Shown here: one piece after another, positions 1 to 6,773 of the stretch
Numbering within the stretch: position 1 is the first letter of the stretch
Layout of the letters: the number at the start of each line of letters is the position of its first letter
Made by a program: the position numbers and the translations under genes
Origin: Nocardioides sp.
GTDB taxonomy: Bacteria > Actinomycetota > Actinomycetes > Propionibacteriales > Nocardioidaceae
Assembly (NCBI GenBank): GCA_021731205.1
Contig: JAKFXV010000264.1
Location: 1 to 10,429 of the forward strand
Reading direction: 5' to 3'
Length of the DNA stretch: 10,429 bases
Notes under the pieces: model-generated
Told to the model about the DNA's origin: nothing
What the model saw: only the letters and a program-made list of their open reading frames with translations
The model's database searches: none

Positions 1-691
1 CCGGACTCTCTCCAGCGAGTTCGAGGGCCGATTCCTGGCTGGTTTGGTCGACGTCGACGCAGTGCCTGCGATCGCGAGTGCCATGCAGATCCCGAGCGTT
101 CCGCTCGTGGTCGTGGTGCTGGAGGGCCGGCCGATGCCGTTGCTGCAGGACGTGGTGCCACTGGACGAGCTCCGCTCGGCGATGACCCAGATCCTGCAGC
201 AGTTCACCGCTCAAGGCGTGACCGGCCGACATACCCCCCGAGCGGTTGCGCCCACCGCCGATGATGAGGAGCCCGCATTCGACCCGCGCTATGCGGCCGC
301 TCAGGACGCTCTGGCCGCCGGCGACATCGCGGCCGCAGTGGCGGAGTATGACAAGTTGCTGACGGCCAATCCCGCGGACGCCGAGGCAGCCGCGGGTCTG
401 GCGATGTCGCAACTACTCCAGCGCACGCTCGACGCGGACCCGGCCACCGCCCGGGCGGCCGCGGCCGCCGATCCGGACGACGTTGCCGCCCAGATCATGG
501 TCGCCGATCTCGACCTGCTCGGCGGGCACGTGGAGGACTCGTTCGACCGGCTGATCGAGTTGGTGCGCCGCACCAGTGGCGATGACAGGGATCGAGCGCG
601 CCAACACCTGATCGGACTGTTCGCCGCCGTCGGCAACTCCGACGCCCGGGTGCTCCGGGGGCGCGGGAATCTGGCCTCCGCCCTCTTCTAG
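1..691 (+). CDS. ybbN: Co-chaperone YbbN/CnoX-like protein (thioredoxin fold + TPR), 3' portion
   Basis: The open frame runs in from the left edge with no upstream stop, so about 229 C-terminal residues are visible. The first ~65 resemble the second half of a thioredoxin fold: an FLAGLVDVDA strand, a central IPSVPLVVVV segment carrying the cis-proline position, then a GRPMPLLQ turn and a helix. A charged linker leads into an Ala-rich TPR-like region (DALAAGDIAAAVAEYDKLL, then ANPADAEAAAGLA). The C-terminus, HLIGLFAAVGN followed by LASALF, is typical of actinobacterial YbbN. In this family the protein acts in the cytoplasm as a holdase-type co-chaperone protecting proteins from oxidative damage. 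The N-terminal site, where a CxxC or its degenerate form would lie, is outside the window, so redox activity cannot be judged. An in-frame TTG at 44 is only an internal codon. It ends 33 bases before the lipoprotein gene. Confidence 0.87.
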   Translation, partial: RTLSSEFEGRFLAGLVDVDAVPAIASAMQIPSVPLVVVVLEGRPMPLLQDVVPLDELRSAMTQILQQFTAQGVTGRHTPRAVAPTADDEEPAFDPRYAAAQDALAAGDIAAAVAEYDKLLTANPADAEAAAGLAMSQLLQRTLDADPATARAAAAADPDDVAAQIMVADLDLLGGHVEDSFDRLIELVRRTSGDDRDRARQHLIGLFAAVGNSDARVLRGRGNLASALF

Positions 692-712
692 ACGCACCGG
701 AGGATTTAGTTC

Positions 713-724
713 TAGGGTGACCGG
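713..724 (+). promoter_or_regulatory. Putative -10 box for leaderless transcription of the GerMN lipoprotein gene
   Basis: TAGGGT at 713-718 matches the actinobacterial TANNNT -10 pattern. It lies six bases before the GTG at 725, so the transcript would start at or next to the start codon. The only good Shine-Dalgarno-like stretch, GGAGGA at 699-704, is about 20 bases from the GTG, too far for normal use. I see no clear -35 box. The site is read from spacing and motif only. Confidence 0.45.
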
Positions 725-1294
725 GTGATCACTCGGGGTCGCCCGCTTGTTGTGTGGACGGCGTTGGCCGTCCTGGGGTTGGGAGTGGTGGGCTGTGCGC
801 GTACGTCCACGCCGACGGTCCCCCCGCCGAGTCCCAGCGCAAGCGAACACACCCCATCCGAGACACCCAGCGTAGAAGCGCTTGCCTGCGAGAGTGAGGA
901 TTCCTTCACGTCGACGGATCCGTCGACCGCGGAACTCTACTTCTTCTGCATTAACGACATGGTGGCGGTCGACATCATGCTCCCGCGGCGTGGAGCGCTG
1001 CGGGCACTGGTTGCAGCGTCGATCCGGGGACCAAGTTCCCAGCAGGAAGCGCTGGGCTATTTGGGTGGAATCGCGGGAAGCCCCAAGTTCGCGCTAAGAC
1101 GCCTCCCGGGTGGCGGCGTCAATGTCGACCTCGATGGAGGTTCGTTCGACCCTCAACGTGCCCTTAGTTCGGGTTTCCCTACGACCCGTCTCATAGTGCG
1201 CACAGTTCGTCGTTACACCGGTGCGCGTCAGGTGCGGATAACCGTTGACGGAGCCTCGTTGTGCTCAACCAATCCAGAGTGTTCAGGAAGCTAG
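725..1294 (+). CDS. GerMN-domain lipoprotein
   Basis: A 189-residue exported lipoprotein. The N-terminus has a basic start (MITRGR), a hydrophobic stretch, and a lipobox VVGC with the lipidated cysteine at residue 24. A Pro/Ser/Thr-rich spacer follows (about 28-50). From about residue 70 to 177 the sequence fits the GerMN (sporulation and spore germination) fold: LYFFCINDMVAVD, an ALRALVAASIRGPSSQQE helix region, and the closing ARQVRITVDG. Cysteines 55, 75, 180 and 186 could form two extracytoplasmic disulfides. GerMN proteins are found on the outer face of the membrane, often near peptidoglycan enzymes; in actinobacteria LpqB is the best known, but this protein is far shorter and lacks its beta-propeller. 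The next gene is a (damaged) amidase, which supports a cell-wall role. The GTG start is set by an in-frame stop at 713-715 and by the lipobox distance. Exact function is unknown. Confidence 0.78.
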   Translation: MITRGRPLVVWTALAVLGLGVVGCARTSTPTVPPPSPSASEHTPSETPSVEALACESEDSFTSTDPSTAELYFFCINDMVAVDIMLPRRGALRALVAASIRGPSSQQEALGYLGGIAGSPKFALRRLPGGGVNVDLDGGSFDPQRALSSGFPTTRLIVRTVRRYTGARQVRITVDGASLCSTNPECSGS

Positions 1295-1310
1295 GAGTAA
1301 GTCCATAAAG

Positions 1311-1926
1311 GTGCTCGGGCCCAAGATCATGACGCTGATCAGCGGAGCAACCCTGGTGGCGGCCATCACACAGACATTGCTGGTGATGCCGGCACCCGCC
1401 GCGGCACCTGGGTGAGGACACGGCCGACTTCGTATTCATCGACCACGGACCTCCGGCGCCACATGTGGTGCCGAGCTTGTCCGGCCTTACCTCGCGCGGG
1501 TTCAGGGTTCGTCTGGGGCGTGGGGACCCCAACGAGAACGCAGCGCGTTCCAACTCATGGGGCTCTGACGCGCACATTCCGCTGCACTCGAATGCTGAAG
1601 ACAATCCAAGCGGTGGCTGTGGCAGCCGAACGGGATCGATTAGGGGTGCGTGGGAGATCTACCGCTCTGGCGACGGTGACACCTTGCCCACTCGACTAAA
1701 GAACCAGCTTGATGGCATAACCCCAGGGGCTAACGACCGGGTGTGCACGATCACCACCTGTACCAACTTCAATTGCCTGTGGGAGTTGTGTTCCATTGAC
1801 GCTCCTGCAGCGTCGTACTCCGAGACGGAGTTCCATGACTGGACGCCTGGAGTCCGGTTCCTCGTGGACGAACAGGTCGCGGCTGGTGTGAAGATCGCCA
1901 ATGCCGTCGAGAACCACTACAACTAG
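1311..1926 (+). pseudogene. Frameshifted secreted N-acetylmuramoyl-L-alanine amidase (Amidase_3-like)
   Basis: Reading from GTG 1311 gives a signal peptide (MLGPKIMTLISGATLV, ending in an APAAAPG cleavage region) that stops at TGA 1413-1415. The frame one base further on, open from 1387 to TAG 1924-1926, continues as GEDTADFVFIDHG and carries an amidase-like body: SNSWGSDAHIPLHSNA (the family's third metal-ligand His, in SIHxN position), GAWEIYRSGD, and near the end ASYSETEFHDW (the catalytic-Glu region). Removing one G from GGG 1410-1412 would join the two halves exactly after the signal peptide. The front of the domain also looks shortened: GLTSR runs directly into GFRVRLGRGDPNEN, with no room for the helix that normally carries the second zinc ligand, a Glu. 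Intact relatives cleave the bond between N-acetylmuramic acid and L-Ala in peptidoglycan. A sequencing error at the GGG is possible, but would not explain the short N-terminal part. AGGAG at 1293-1297 is the likely ribosome site. Confidence 0.62.
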
Positions 1927-1930
1927 GGAG
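1925..1930 (+). promoter_or_regulatory. Ribosome binding site of the EF-hand protein gene
   Basis: AGGGAG lies five bases before ATG 1936 and overlaps the TAG stop of the amidase frame (1924-1926). It fixes the start of the EF-hand gene. The tight packing suggests that the amidase and EF-hand genes were one transcript. Confidence 0.7.
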
Positions 1931-1935
1931 CGGAC

Positions 1936-2769
1936 ATGAATCGACGGTATGCGCCCGCAGTGAGCATGTTCGTGTTGGCGGCGTTGGTGTTCCTCGGCGG
2001 CTATGTTCGGGCGGCGGCAGAGCCGTCACCCCAGTTGGCAGTCGAGGTGCCGACCGAGTCACCGCTCGCCCAGTATCTGGGTTTCGGCTACAACGCAGAT
2101 GAAGAGGACGCCCAGTATGCCCTGGAGGAGGGACTCCGGCAGGATTTTATCAAGGAGTGCATGAACGAAGCAGGATTCAAGTACTGGCAGAGGTCAGCGG
2201 ACATGGACTCACTCGAAGGTGAAGGTCAGGGGCGGCTGGATTCCAATCAGGAGTATCGCAGATCGCTGTCAGCCGACGCAGCGAAGGCCTATTCACTCGC
2301 GCTGTCTGGGAGGTCTGTGTCGGATGGCATGACCGAGGATGAGATGAAGGAACTCGACACGAATGGTGACGGGCGAATCGACTTTGAGGAGCGCTCCGGC
2401 TTGGGCTGCCTCGGCCAAGCCGCCAACCAGGTTCCGGGCGTCTTTCGCGTCGTCGGTTTGCTGCGTGAAGAACTGCGAGACCTCAATGCGGAAATCGTCT
2501 CATCCCCCGAAGCTGAGTCCGCGCACCTCGCGTACACGAGGTGCATGAACGCTGCCGGCGTGGAGGGTGACAACGTCGACGACGTCCGGTCAAACCTCGT
2601 AGACATGGTGCTCATCGAGGAGGATGAGTCGGCAGACCTGAGCGAGACAACCAAGTGTGACGAAGCGCTCGATGCGGCGATCCATCCGATTCGAGTCGAG
2701 GCGGAAGCGCGCTTCTTCTTGGAGAATCGCTCGGTGATCGAGCAGCACGCCACCAAATTCTCGCGGTAG
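1936..2769 (+). CDS. Secreted or membrane-anchored hypothetical protein with one canonical EF-hand loop
   Basis: 277 residues, not matched to a named family. MNRRYAPAVSMFVLAALVFL is a basic-then-hydrophobic export signal, with RAAAEP near residue 28 as a possible cleavage site; otherwise it is an N-terminal anchor. The rest is acidic and mostly helical. Residues 141-152 (DTNGDGRIDFEE) are a textbook calcium-binding loop, with D141, N143, D145, D149 and E152 in ligand positions and G146 and I148 as expected; the preceding MTEDEMKEL would be the entering helix. The protein may be an internal duplication: C75 in CMNEAG and C203 in CMNAAG begin similar segments, and C158 and C241 could be disulfide partners. 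Such Cys-Met-x-x-Ala-Gly segments occur in poorly characterised actinobacterial exported proteins. The ATG start follows a good AGGGAG. It sits nine bases after the amidase stop and converges on ppdK. An extracytoplasmic Ca-binding role is inference. Confidence 0.75.
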   Translation: MNRRYAPAVSMFVLAALVFLGGYVRAAAEPSPQLAVEVPTESPLAQYLGFGYNADEEDAQYALEEGLRQDFIKECMNEAGFKYWQRSADMDSLEGEGQGRLDSNQEYRRSLSADAAKAYSLALSGRSVSDGMTEDEMKELDTNGDGRIDFEERSGLGCLGQAANQVPGVFRVVGLLREELRDLNAEIVSSPEAESAHLAYTRCMNAAGVEGDNVDDVRSNLVDMVLIEEDESADLSETTKCDEALDAAIHPIRVEAEARFFLENRSVIEQHATKFSR

Positions 2770-2815
2770 GCATGAAAGGACCGGCGGCGGCGCGATCCAT
2801 GTGCGGAGTCTTGCA

Positions 2816-2834
2816 GCGAAGACGATAGCTTCGC
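2816..2834. terminator. Small hairpin between convergent genes, possible bidirectional terminator
   Basis: GCGAAG (2816-2821) and CTTCGC (2829-2834) form a 6-bp perfect stem around a seven-base loop, inside the 105-base gap between the EF-hand gene and the ppdK stop. There is no T tract on either side, so it is not a classical intrinsic terminator, and the stem is short. Position between converging genes is the main argument. Nothing else is recognisable in 2770-2874. Confidence 0.3.
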
Positions 2835-2874
2835 CGCGAACGTGGTTGTCAACTAGGCGGCAGGGCAGCGGCGC

Positions 2875-5565
2875 CTAGGCCGTCGAGCCGGCCCCTGGCC
2901 CTCCCATGACGACCGAACGTGCCGCTTCGAGGCGGGCGACGGGCACGCGGAATGGCGAGCACGAGACGTAGTCGAGTCCCACGCTGTTGAAGAAGTGGAT
3001 CGAGTCGGGATCGCCCCCGTGCTCGCCACACACCCCGAGGTGCAGGTCGGGCCTGGTCTCGCGCCCAGCGGCAACGGCGGCCTGAATCAGCGCGCCGACG
3101 CCTTCGGTGTCTAGCGACTCGAACGGCGAGACGGCGAAGATTCCGTGTTCGAGGTAGGTGCCGAAGAACGAGGCCTCCACGTCGTCGCGCGAGAAGCCCC
3201 ACGTCATCTGAGTGAGGTCGTTGGTGCCGAACGAGAAGAACTCGGCAGCGGTTGCGATCTTGCCAGCGGTCAGCGCCGCGCGCGGCAACTCGATCATGGT
3301 GCCGATCTTGTGGGGGATGGGCACCCCCGCCTCGGCCTCGACAGCACGGGCCACGGCCTCGATCTGGGTTCGAACGATGGCGAGCTCCGCGAGAGCGCCG
3401 ACCAACGGGATCATGATCTCCGGCTGCGGGTCACCCCCTGCCGCTCGTCGAATCGCCGCCGCTTCGAGGATGGCCCGGGCCTGCATTGTGAACAGTCCGG
3501 GGATCACGATCCCGAGCCGAACCCCGCGCAGGCCGAGCATCGGATTGGCCTCGTGGAGCCGCTTCACGGCATCGAGCAGCCGGTTGTTATGGCCGTCCTC
3601 GTGACCGTGATCGTCGTCCAGGGCGACTTGCACCGAAAGTTCCGTCAGGTCCGGGAGGAACTCGTGCAGTGGCGGATCGATCAGCCGCACCGTGACCGGC
3701 AGACCGTCCATCGCCTCGAAGATCTCGATGAAGTCCTGACGTTGTAGGGGGAGCAACTCGGCCAGCGCGGCGTGCTGCGCCTCCTCGTCCTCGGCAACGA
3801 TGAGGTTCTCCACGAGCATCCGCCGCGGGCCGAGGAACATGTGCTCGGTGCGGCACAGTCCGATGCCTTCTGCGCCGAAGCGTCGGGCCCGAGCTGCATC
3901 CTCGGCCGTGTCGGCGTTGGCGCGCACGCGCAGCCGCCTGGTGCCGTCCGCGTGAGTCATCATCCGAGCCACTGCGTCGACCAGGGGGTCGCTGACGTCG
4001 TGGCCCTCGAAGTGCTGGACGAGATGGGACGCCGCCACCGGGACCTCGCCGGCGAAGACTTCTCCGGTGGTGCCGTCGATCGAGATGACGTCGCCTTCGC
4101 GGAGCCGAAGCCCGCCGCGAACCTTTATCCGCTTCTTCTTCGTATCGACGTCGAGCGCTTCGGCTCCGCAGACACAGGTGCGTCCCATGCCGCGAGCGAC
4201 CACGGCTGCGTGCGAGGTCTTGCCGCCGCGGCTGGTCAGGATGCCCCGGGCCACCATCATGCCGTGGAGGTCGTCGGGGTTGGTCTCCTGACGGACCAAG
4301 ATGACGTCTTCTCCGCGTTCGGACCACTCCACTGCGGTCGCGGTGTCGAAGACGATCTTGCCCACGGCCGCGCCCGGAGAGGCGTTCATCCCGGTCGCGA
4401 TCAAGGTCCGTTCAGCCGTGTCGTCGAACCGCGGGAACATCAGTTGAGCCAGCTGTCCGCCAGTGACCCGACGTAGGCCCTCGTCGAGATCGACCAAGCC
4501 CTCTTCGGCCATGTGCGTGGCGATCCGGAAGGCGGCTTCCGGAGTGCGCTTGCCGACCCGGGTCTGCAGCATCCACAACTTGCCGTGCTCGATCGTGAAC
4601 TCGATGTCGCACATGTCGAGGTAGTGCCGCTCCAGCTTCGCCATGATCGCCATCAACTCGTCGTACGACGACTGGTCGATCTCTCGGAGCTCGGCCAGCG
4701 TCACGGTGTTGCGGATGCCGGCGACCACGTCCTCGCCTTGCGCGTTCTGCAGGTAGTCGCCGTAGACCCCCTGGGCCCCCGATGCCGGATCCCGGGTGAA
4801 GCAGACGCCTGAGCCGGAGTCCGGGCCACCGTTGCCGAACACCATCGCCTGGACGTTGACCGCCGTACCGAGGTTCTCGGGGATGCGCTCCTGGCGCCGA
4901 TAGAGGACCGCTCGATCGGTGTTCCACGAGTCGAAGACCGCGCGCACGGCGAGGTCCAACTGCTCGCGGGGATGCTGAGGGAAGTCCCGGCCGGTGTGCT
5001 CGCGGATGATCACCTTGTACTTCGCGATCAGGTCACGCAGATCCTCTGCGCTGAGGTCCAGGTCGTCGGTGACGCCCAACTTGCGCTTGTGCTTGTCGAG
5101 CGTGCGCCAGAAGACCTCCGACTCGACACCCAACACGGTGGCGCCGAACATCTGCAGCAATCGACGGTAGGAGTCCAAGGCGAAGCGGTCGTTTCCGCCG
5201 CTCGCCGCCGCCAGGCCGTGCACCGACTCGTCGTTGAGGCCGACGTTCAGCACGGTCTCCATCATGCCGGGCATCGAGAACTTGGCTCCGGAGCGGACCG
5301 AGACGAGCAGGGGGTTGTCGTTGTCGCCGAGTCGTCGCCCCATGGTGGCCTCGAGGGCCTCCAGATGCGCACTGACCTGGTCGGCCAATCCCTCGGGCTC
5401 GGACCCCTGCTGGAGGTAGGCGGTGCACGCTTCCGTAGAGATGGTGAAGCCGGGAGGCACGGGCAATCCGAGGTTGGTCATCTCGGCCAGGTTGGCACCC
5501 TTACCGCCGAGTAGGTCCTTTTGATCGCGGTTGCCCTGAGCGAAGTCGAAAACGTAGGTGGTCAC
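2875..5565 (-). CDS. ppdK: Pyruvate, phosphate dikinase
   Basis: Converts pyruvate, ATP and phosphate to PEP, AMP and pyrophosphate, reversibly, in the cytoplasm. The 896-residue product has all three family domains. The N-terminal ATP-grasp region begins TTYVFDF and continues LLGGKGANLAEMTNLGLPVP, with a SVRSGAKFSMPGMMETVLN stretch near 90-110. The phosphohistidine domain has SRGGKTSHAAVVARG, with His at about 452 and the regulatory-type Thr two residues before it. The C-terminal PEP/pyruvate barrel has GIGLCRTEHMF, FFSFGTNDLTQMTWGFSRDD and LGVCGEHGGDPDS, with the catalytic Cys near 846. It looks full-length and intact. I chose GTG 5565 because homologues begin just before TTYVFDF; an in-frame GTG at 5592 would add nine unrelated residues, and neither start has a well-placed ribosome site. 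It lies 91 bases after the GNAT-Nudix gene, so it may have its own promoter, although I found no convincing one. Confidence 0.96.
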   Translation of the reverse strand: MTTYVFDFAQGNRDQKDLLGGKGANLAEMTNLGLPVPPGFTISTEACTAYLQQGSEPEGLADQVSAHLEALEATMGRRLGDNDNPLLVSVRSGAKFSMPGMMETVLNVGLNDESVHGLAAASGGNDRFALDSYRRLLQMFGATVLGVESEVFWRTLDKHKRKLGVTDDLDLSAEDLRDLIAKYKVIIREHTGRDFPQHPREQLDLAVRAVFDSWNTDRAVLYRRQERIPENLGTAVNVQAMVFGNGGPDSGSGVCFTRDPASGAQGVYGDYLQNAQGEDVVAGIRNTVTLAELREIDQSSYDELMAIMAKLERHYLDMCDIEFTIEHGKLWMLQTRVGKRTPEAAFRIATHMAEEGLVDLDEGLRRVTGGQLAQLMFPRFDDTAERTLIATGMNASPGAAVGKIVFDTATAVEWSERGEDVILVRQETNPDDLHGMMVARGILTSRGGKTSHAAVVARGMGRTCVCGAEALDVDTKKKRIKVRGGLRLREGDVISIDGTTGEVFAGEVPVAASHLVQHFEGHDVSDPLVDAVARMMTHADGTRRLRVRANADTAEDAARARRFGAEGIGLCRTEHMFLGPRRMLVENLIVAEDEEAQHAALAELLPLQRQDFIEIFEAMDGLPVTVRLIDPPLHEFLPDLTELSVQVALDDDHGHEDGHNNRLLDAVKRLHEANPMLGLRGVRLGIVIPGLFTMQARAILEAAAIRRAAGGDPQPEIMIPLVGALAELAIVRTQIEAVARAVEAEAGVPIPHKIGTMIELPRAALTAGKIATAAEFFSFGTNDLTQMTWGFSRDDVEASFFGTYLEHGIFAVSPFESLDTEGVGALIQAAVAAGRETRPDLHLGVCGEHGGDPDSIHFFNSVGLDYVSCSPFRVPVARLEAARSVVMGGPGAGSTA

Positions 5566-5656
5566 CTGCCGATCTTGCACCTCGGCGGACACCTAGGGTG
5601 GACATTGCGATAGCAAACGAGTGCCGCAGTCCGCCGTGCGTGGGAGACCTGGGCGG

Positions 5657-6712
5657 TCAGTGCGTCGGGGGCTCGGCGAGTGGCTCGCCGGACTCGGTGT
5701 AGGCGGCTCCGCGGCCATCGACCCGGTGCAAGGCATGGGCGATTCTCCGTGCCGTGAAGTCGCGTACGCGCTCGGCAACCTGCTGCGGCGTACAAAATTC
5801 TGCGGAGCGGATCTCGCGACGTTGGTAGGTCAGAGTTTCAACGACGTCCGCCGGATGCTGCCCGCCGTCGAACACCAGGCACAGGGCGTCATCCCAACCG
5901 CCCCACGTCGGCAGCCAATCGGTCACCAGCAGGGTCCGGATCGGTACCTCCAGACCGAGTTCCTCGGCGAGTTCTCGGGCGGCAGCCAGGTGGGGCGCCT
6001 CACCGACCTCCACGACCCCACCGGGCAGGTCCCAGTCGGGCTTGTAGGTCAGCTGGCACAGCAGCACCCGATCCTCCGAGTCCCGCACCAGGACCTGGGC
6101 GATCGCGCGCTTGCGGGGCAGGAAAGAGTTGAGCAGGGCCCGGAAACTGGCGGGATCGGTGAGTGGTGGGTCGGAAGCGAGACGGGCGAACACGACGTAC
6201 TCAGTGGTCTCCTGGTGGTCTCCCGTGCCCGGCTCGACACGTTGCACCCCCTCGCGCCGCAGGCCGCTGCGGGTGGCGACCCGTTGCGCCGATGTGTTGG
6301 CGGGCTCGACGCGCGCTTCGATGCGGCGCAGCCCGAGGCCGCCATGCTCGGTGTCGGTGAGGGCCCAGTCGCCCAGCGCTCGCAGGGCGCGGGTCGCGAG
6401 ACCCTGGCCCCGGTGGTCGGGGAACAAGGCCCAGCGCAACCGGCCCGTGGGGTCGTCGGCGTGCGTCCGGGCGACTTCGCACGAGCCGACGGCCGCGTTG
6501 TCGTGCTCGATGACGAAGCAGGCGCGGGTGCGGCCCGCGCGCCAGTCCGCCCGGGCTGCGGCGATGTAGGCATGCTGATCGGGGATGGACGTGGTCCAAC
6601 CCAGCCAGCGCGCCGTCACCTCGTCGTACCCTGCCGTCGCCGTCGCCGCGTCGTCGTCGAGCCAGGCCCGCAAGATGACCGTGCCGTCGTTCAGGATCGG
6701 TTGCTCGTCCAC
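5657..6712 (-). CDS. GNAT acetyltransferase-Nudix hydrolase fusion protein
   Basis: A 351-residue two-domain protein. Residues ~4-177 form a RimJ/RimL-like GNAT domain: GTVILRAWLDDD at the start, and the acetyl-CoA motif LFPDHRGQGLATRALRALGD (HRGQG at 100-104), then RIEARVEPANTSAQRVATRSG. Residues ~197-330 form a Nudix domain. Its Nudix box, beginning GVVEVGE and ending RELAEELGL (about 232-254), fits Gx5Ex7REUxEExGU with every acidic metal ligand present. Both halves therefore look catalytically competent; substrates cannot be read from sequence. Start: GTG 6712 has GGAGGG (6720-6725) seven bases upstream. GTG 6727 would add five residues and lies seven bases after a TACGCT box, a leaderless alternative. 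Reading further upstream would run into the end of glgB and adds low-complexity Arg/Ser-rich sequence. It begins about 60 bases after glgB on the same strand, so it may be transcribed with the glucan genes. Confidence 0.88.
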   Translation of the reverse strand: MDEQPILNDGTVILRAWLDDDAATATAGYDEVTARWLGWTTSIPDQHAYIAAARADWRAGRTRACFVIEHDNAAVGSCEVARTHADDPTGRLRWALFPDHRGQGLATRALRALGDWALTDTEHGGLGLRRIEARVEPANTSAQRVATRSGLRREGVQRVEPGTGDHQETTEYVVFARLASDPPLTDPASFRALLNSFLPRKRAIAQVLVRDSEDRVLLCQLTYKPDWDLPGGVVEVGEAPHLAAARELAEELGLEVPIRTLLVTDWLPTWGGWDDALCLVFDGGQHPADVVETLTYQRREIRSAEFCTPQQVAERVRDFTARRIAHALHRVDGRGAAYTESGEPLAEPPTH

Positions 6713-6734
6713 GACCCCGCCCTCCACGCGTCCG

Positions 6735-6740
6735 AGCGTA
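6735..6740 (-). promoter_or_regulatory. Putative -10 box upstream of the GNAT-Nudix gene
   Basis: On the minus strand TACGCT fits TANNNT and lies seven bases before GTG 6727 and 22 before GTG 6712. Transcription from it would begin at about 6727, giving either a leaderless message or a 15-base leader containing GGAGGG ahead of GTG 6712. No good -35 box is seen at the usual distance. It falls in the short gap after glgB and would allow expression separate from the glucan operon. Confidence 0.35.
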
Positions 6741-6773
6741 GGTGATCGCCGTTCCCGACCGCCCGACGTGCGG

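Noticed and set aside
1412..1699. An open frame starting GTGA at the amidase frameshift, as if coupled to the signal-peptide frame
   Set aside because: The 95-residue translation is Arg/Thr-rich with no domain. The amidase motifs are in a different frame, so the GTGA overlap is chance.
2770..2874. A possible small gene or RNA in the convergent gap
   Set aside because: No ribosome site with a plausible frame and no promoter-like pair is visible; only a short hairpin can be supported.
5621..6745. A 374-codon open frame on the plus strand opposite GNAT-Nudix
   Set aside because: It is antisense to a gene with two well-formed domains, and its own translation is low-complexity and unlike any family.
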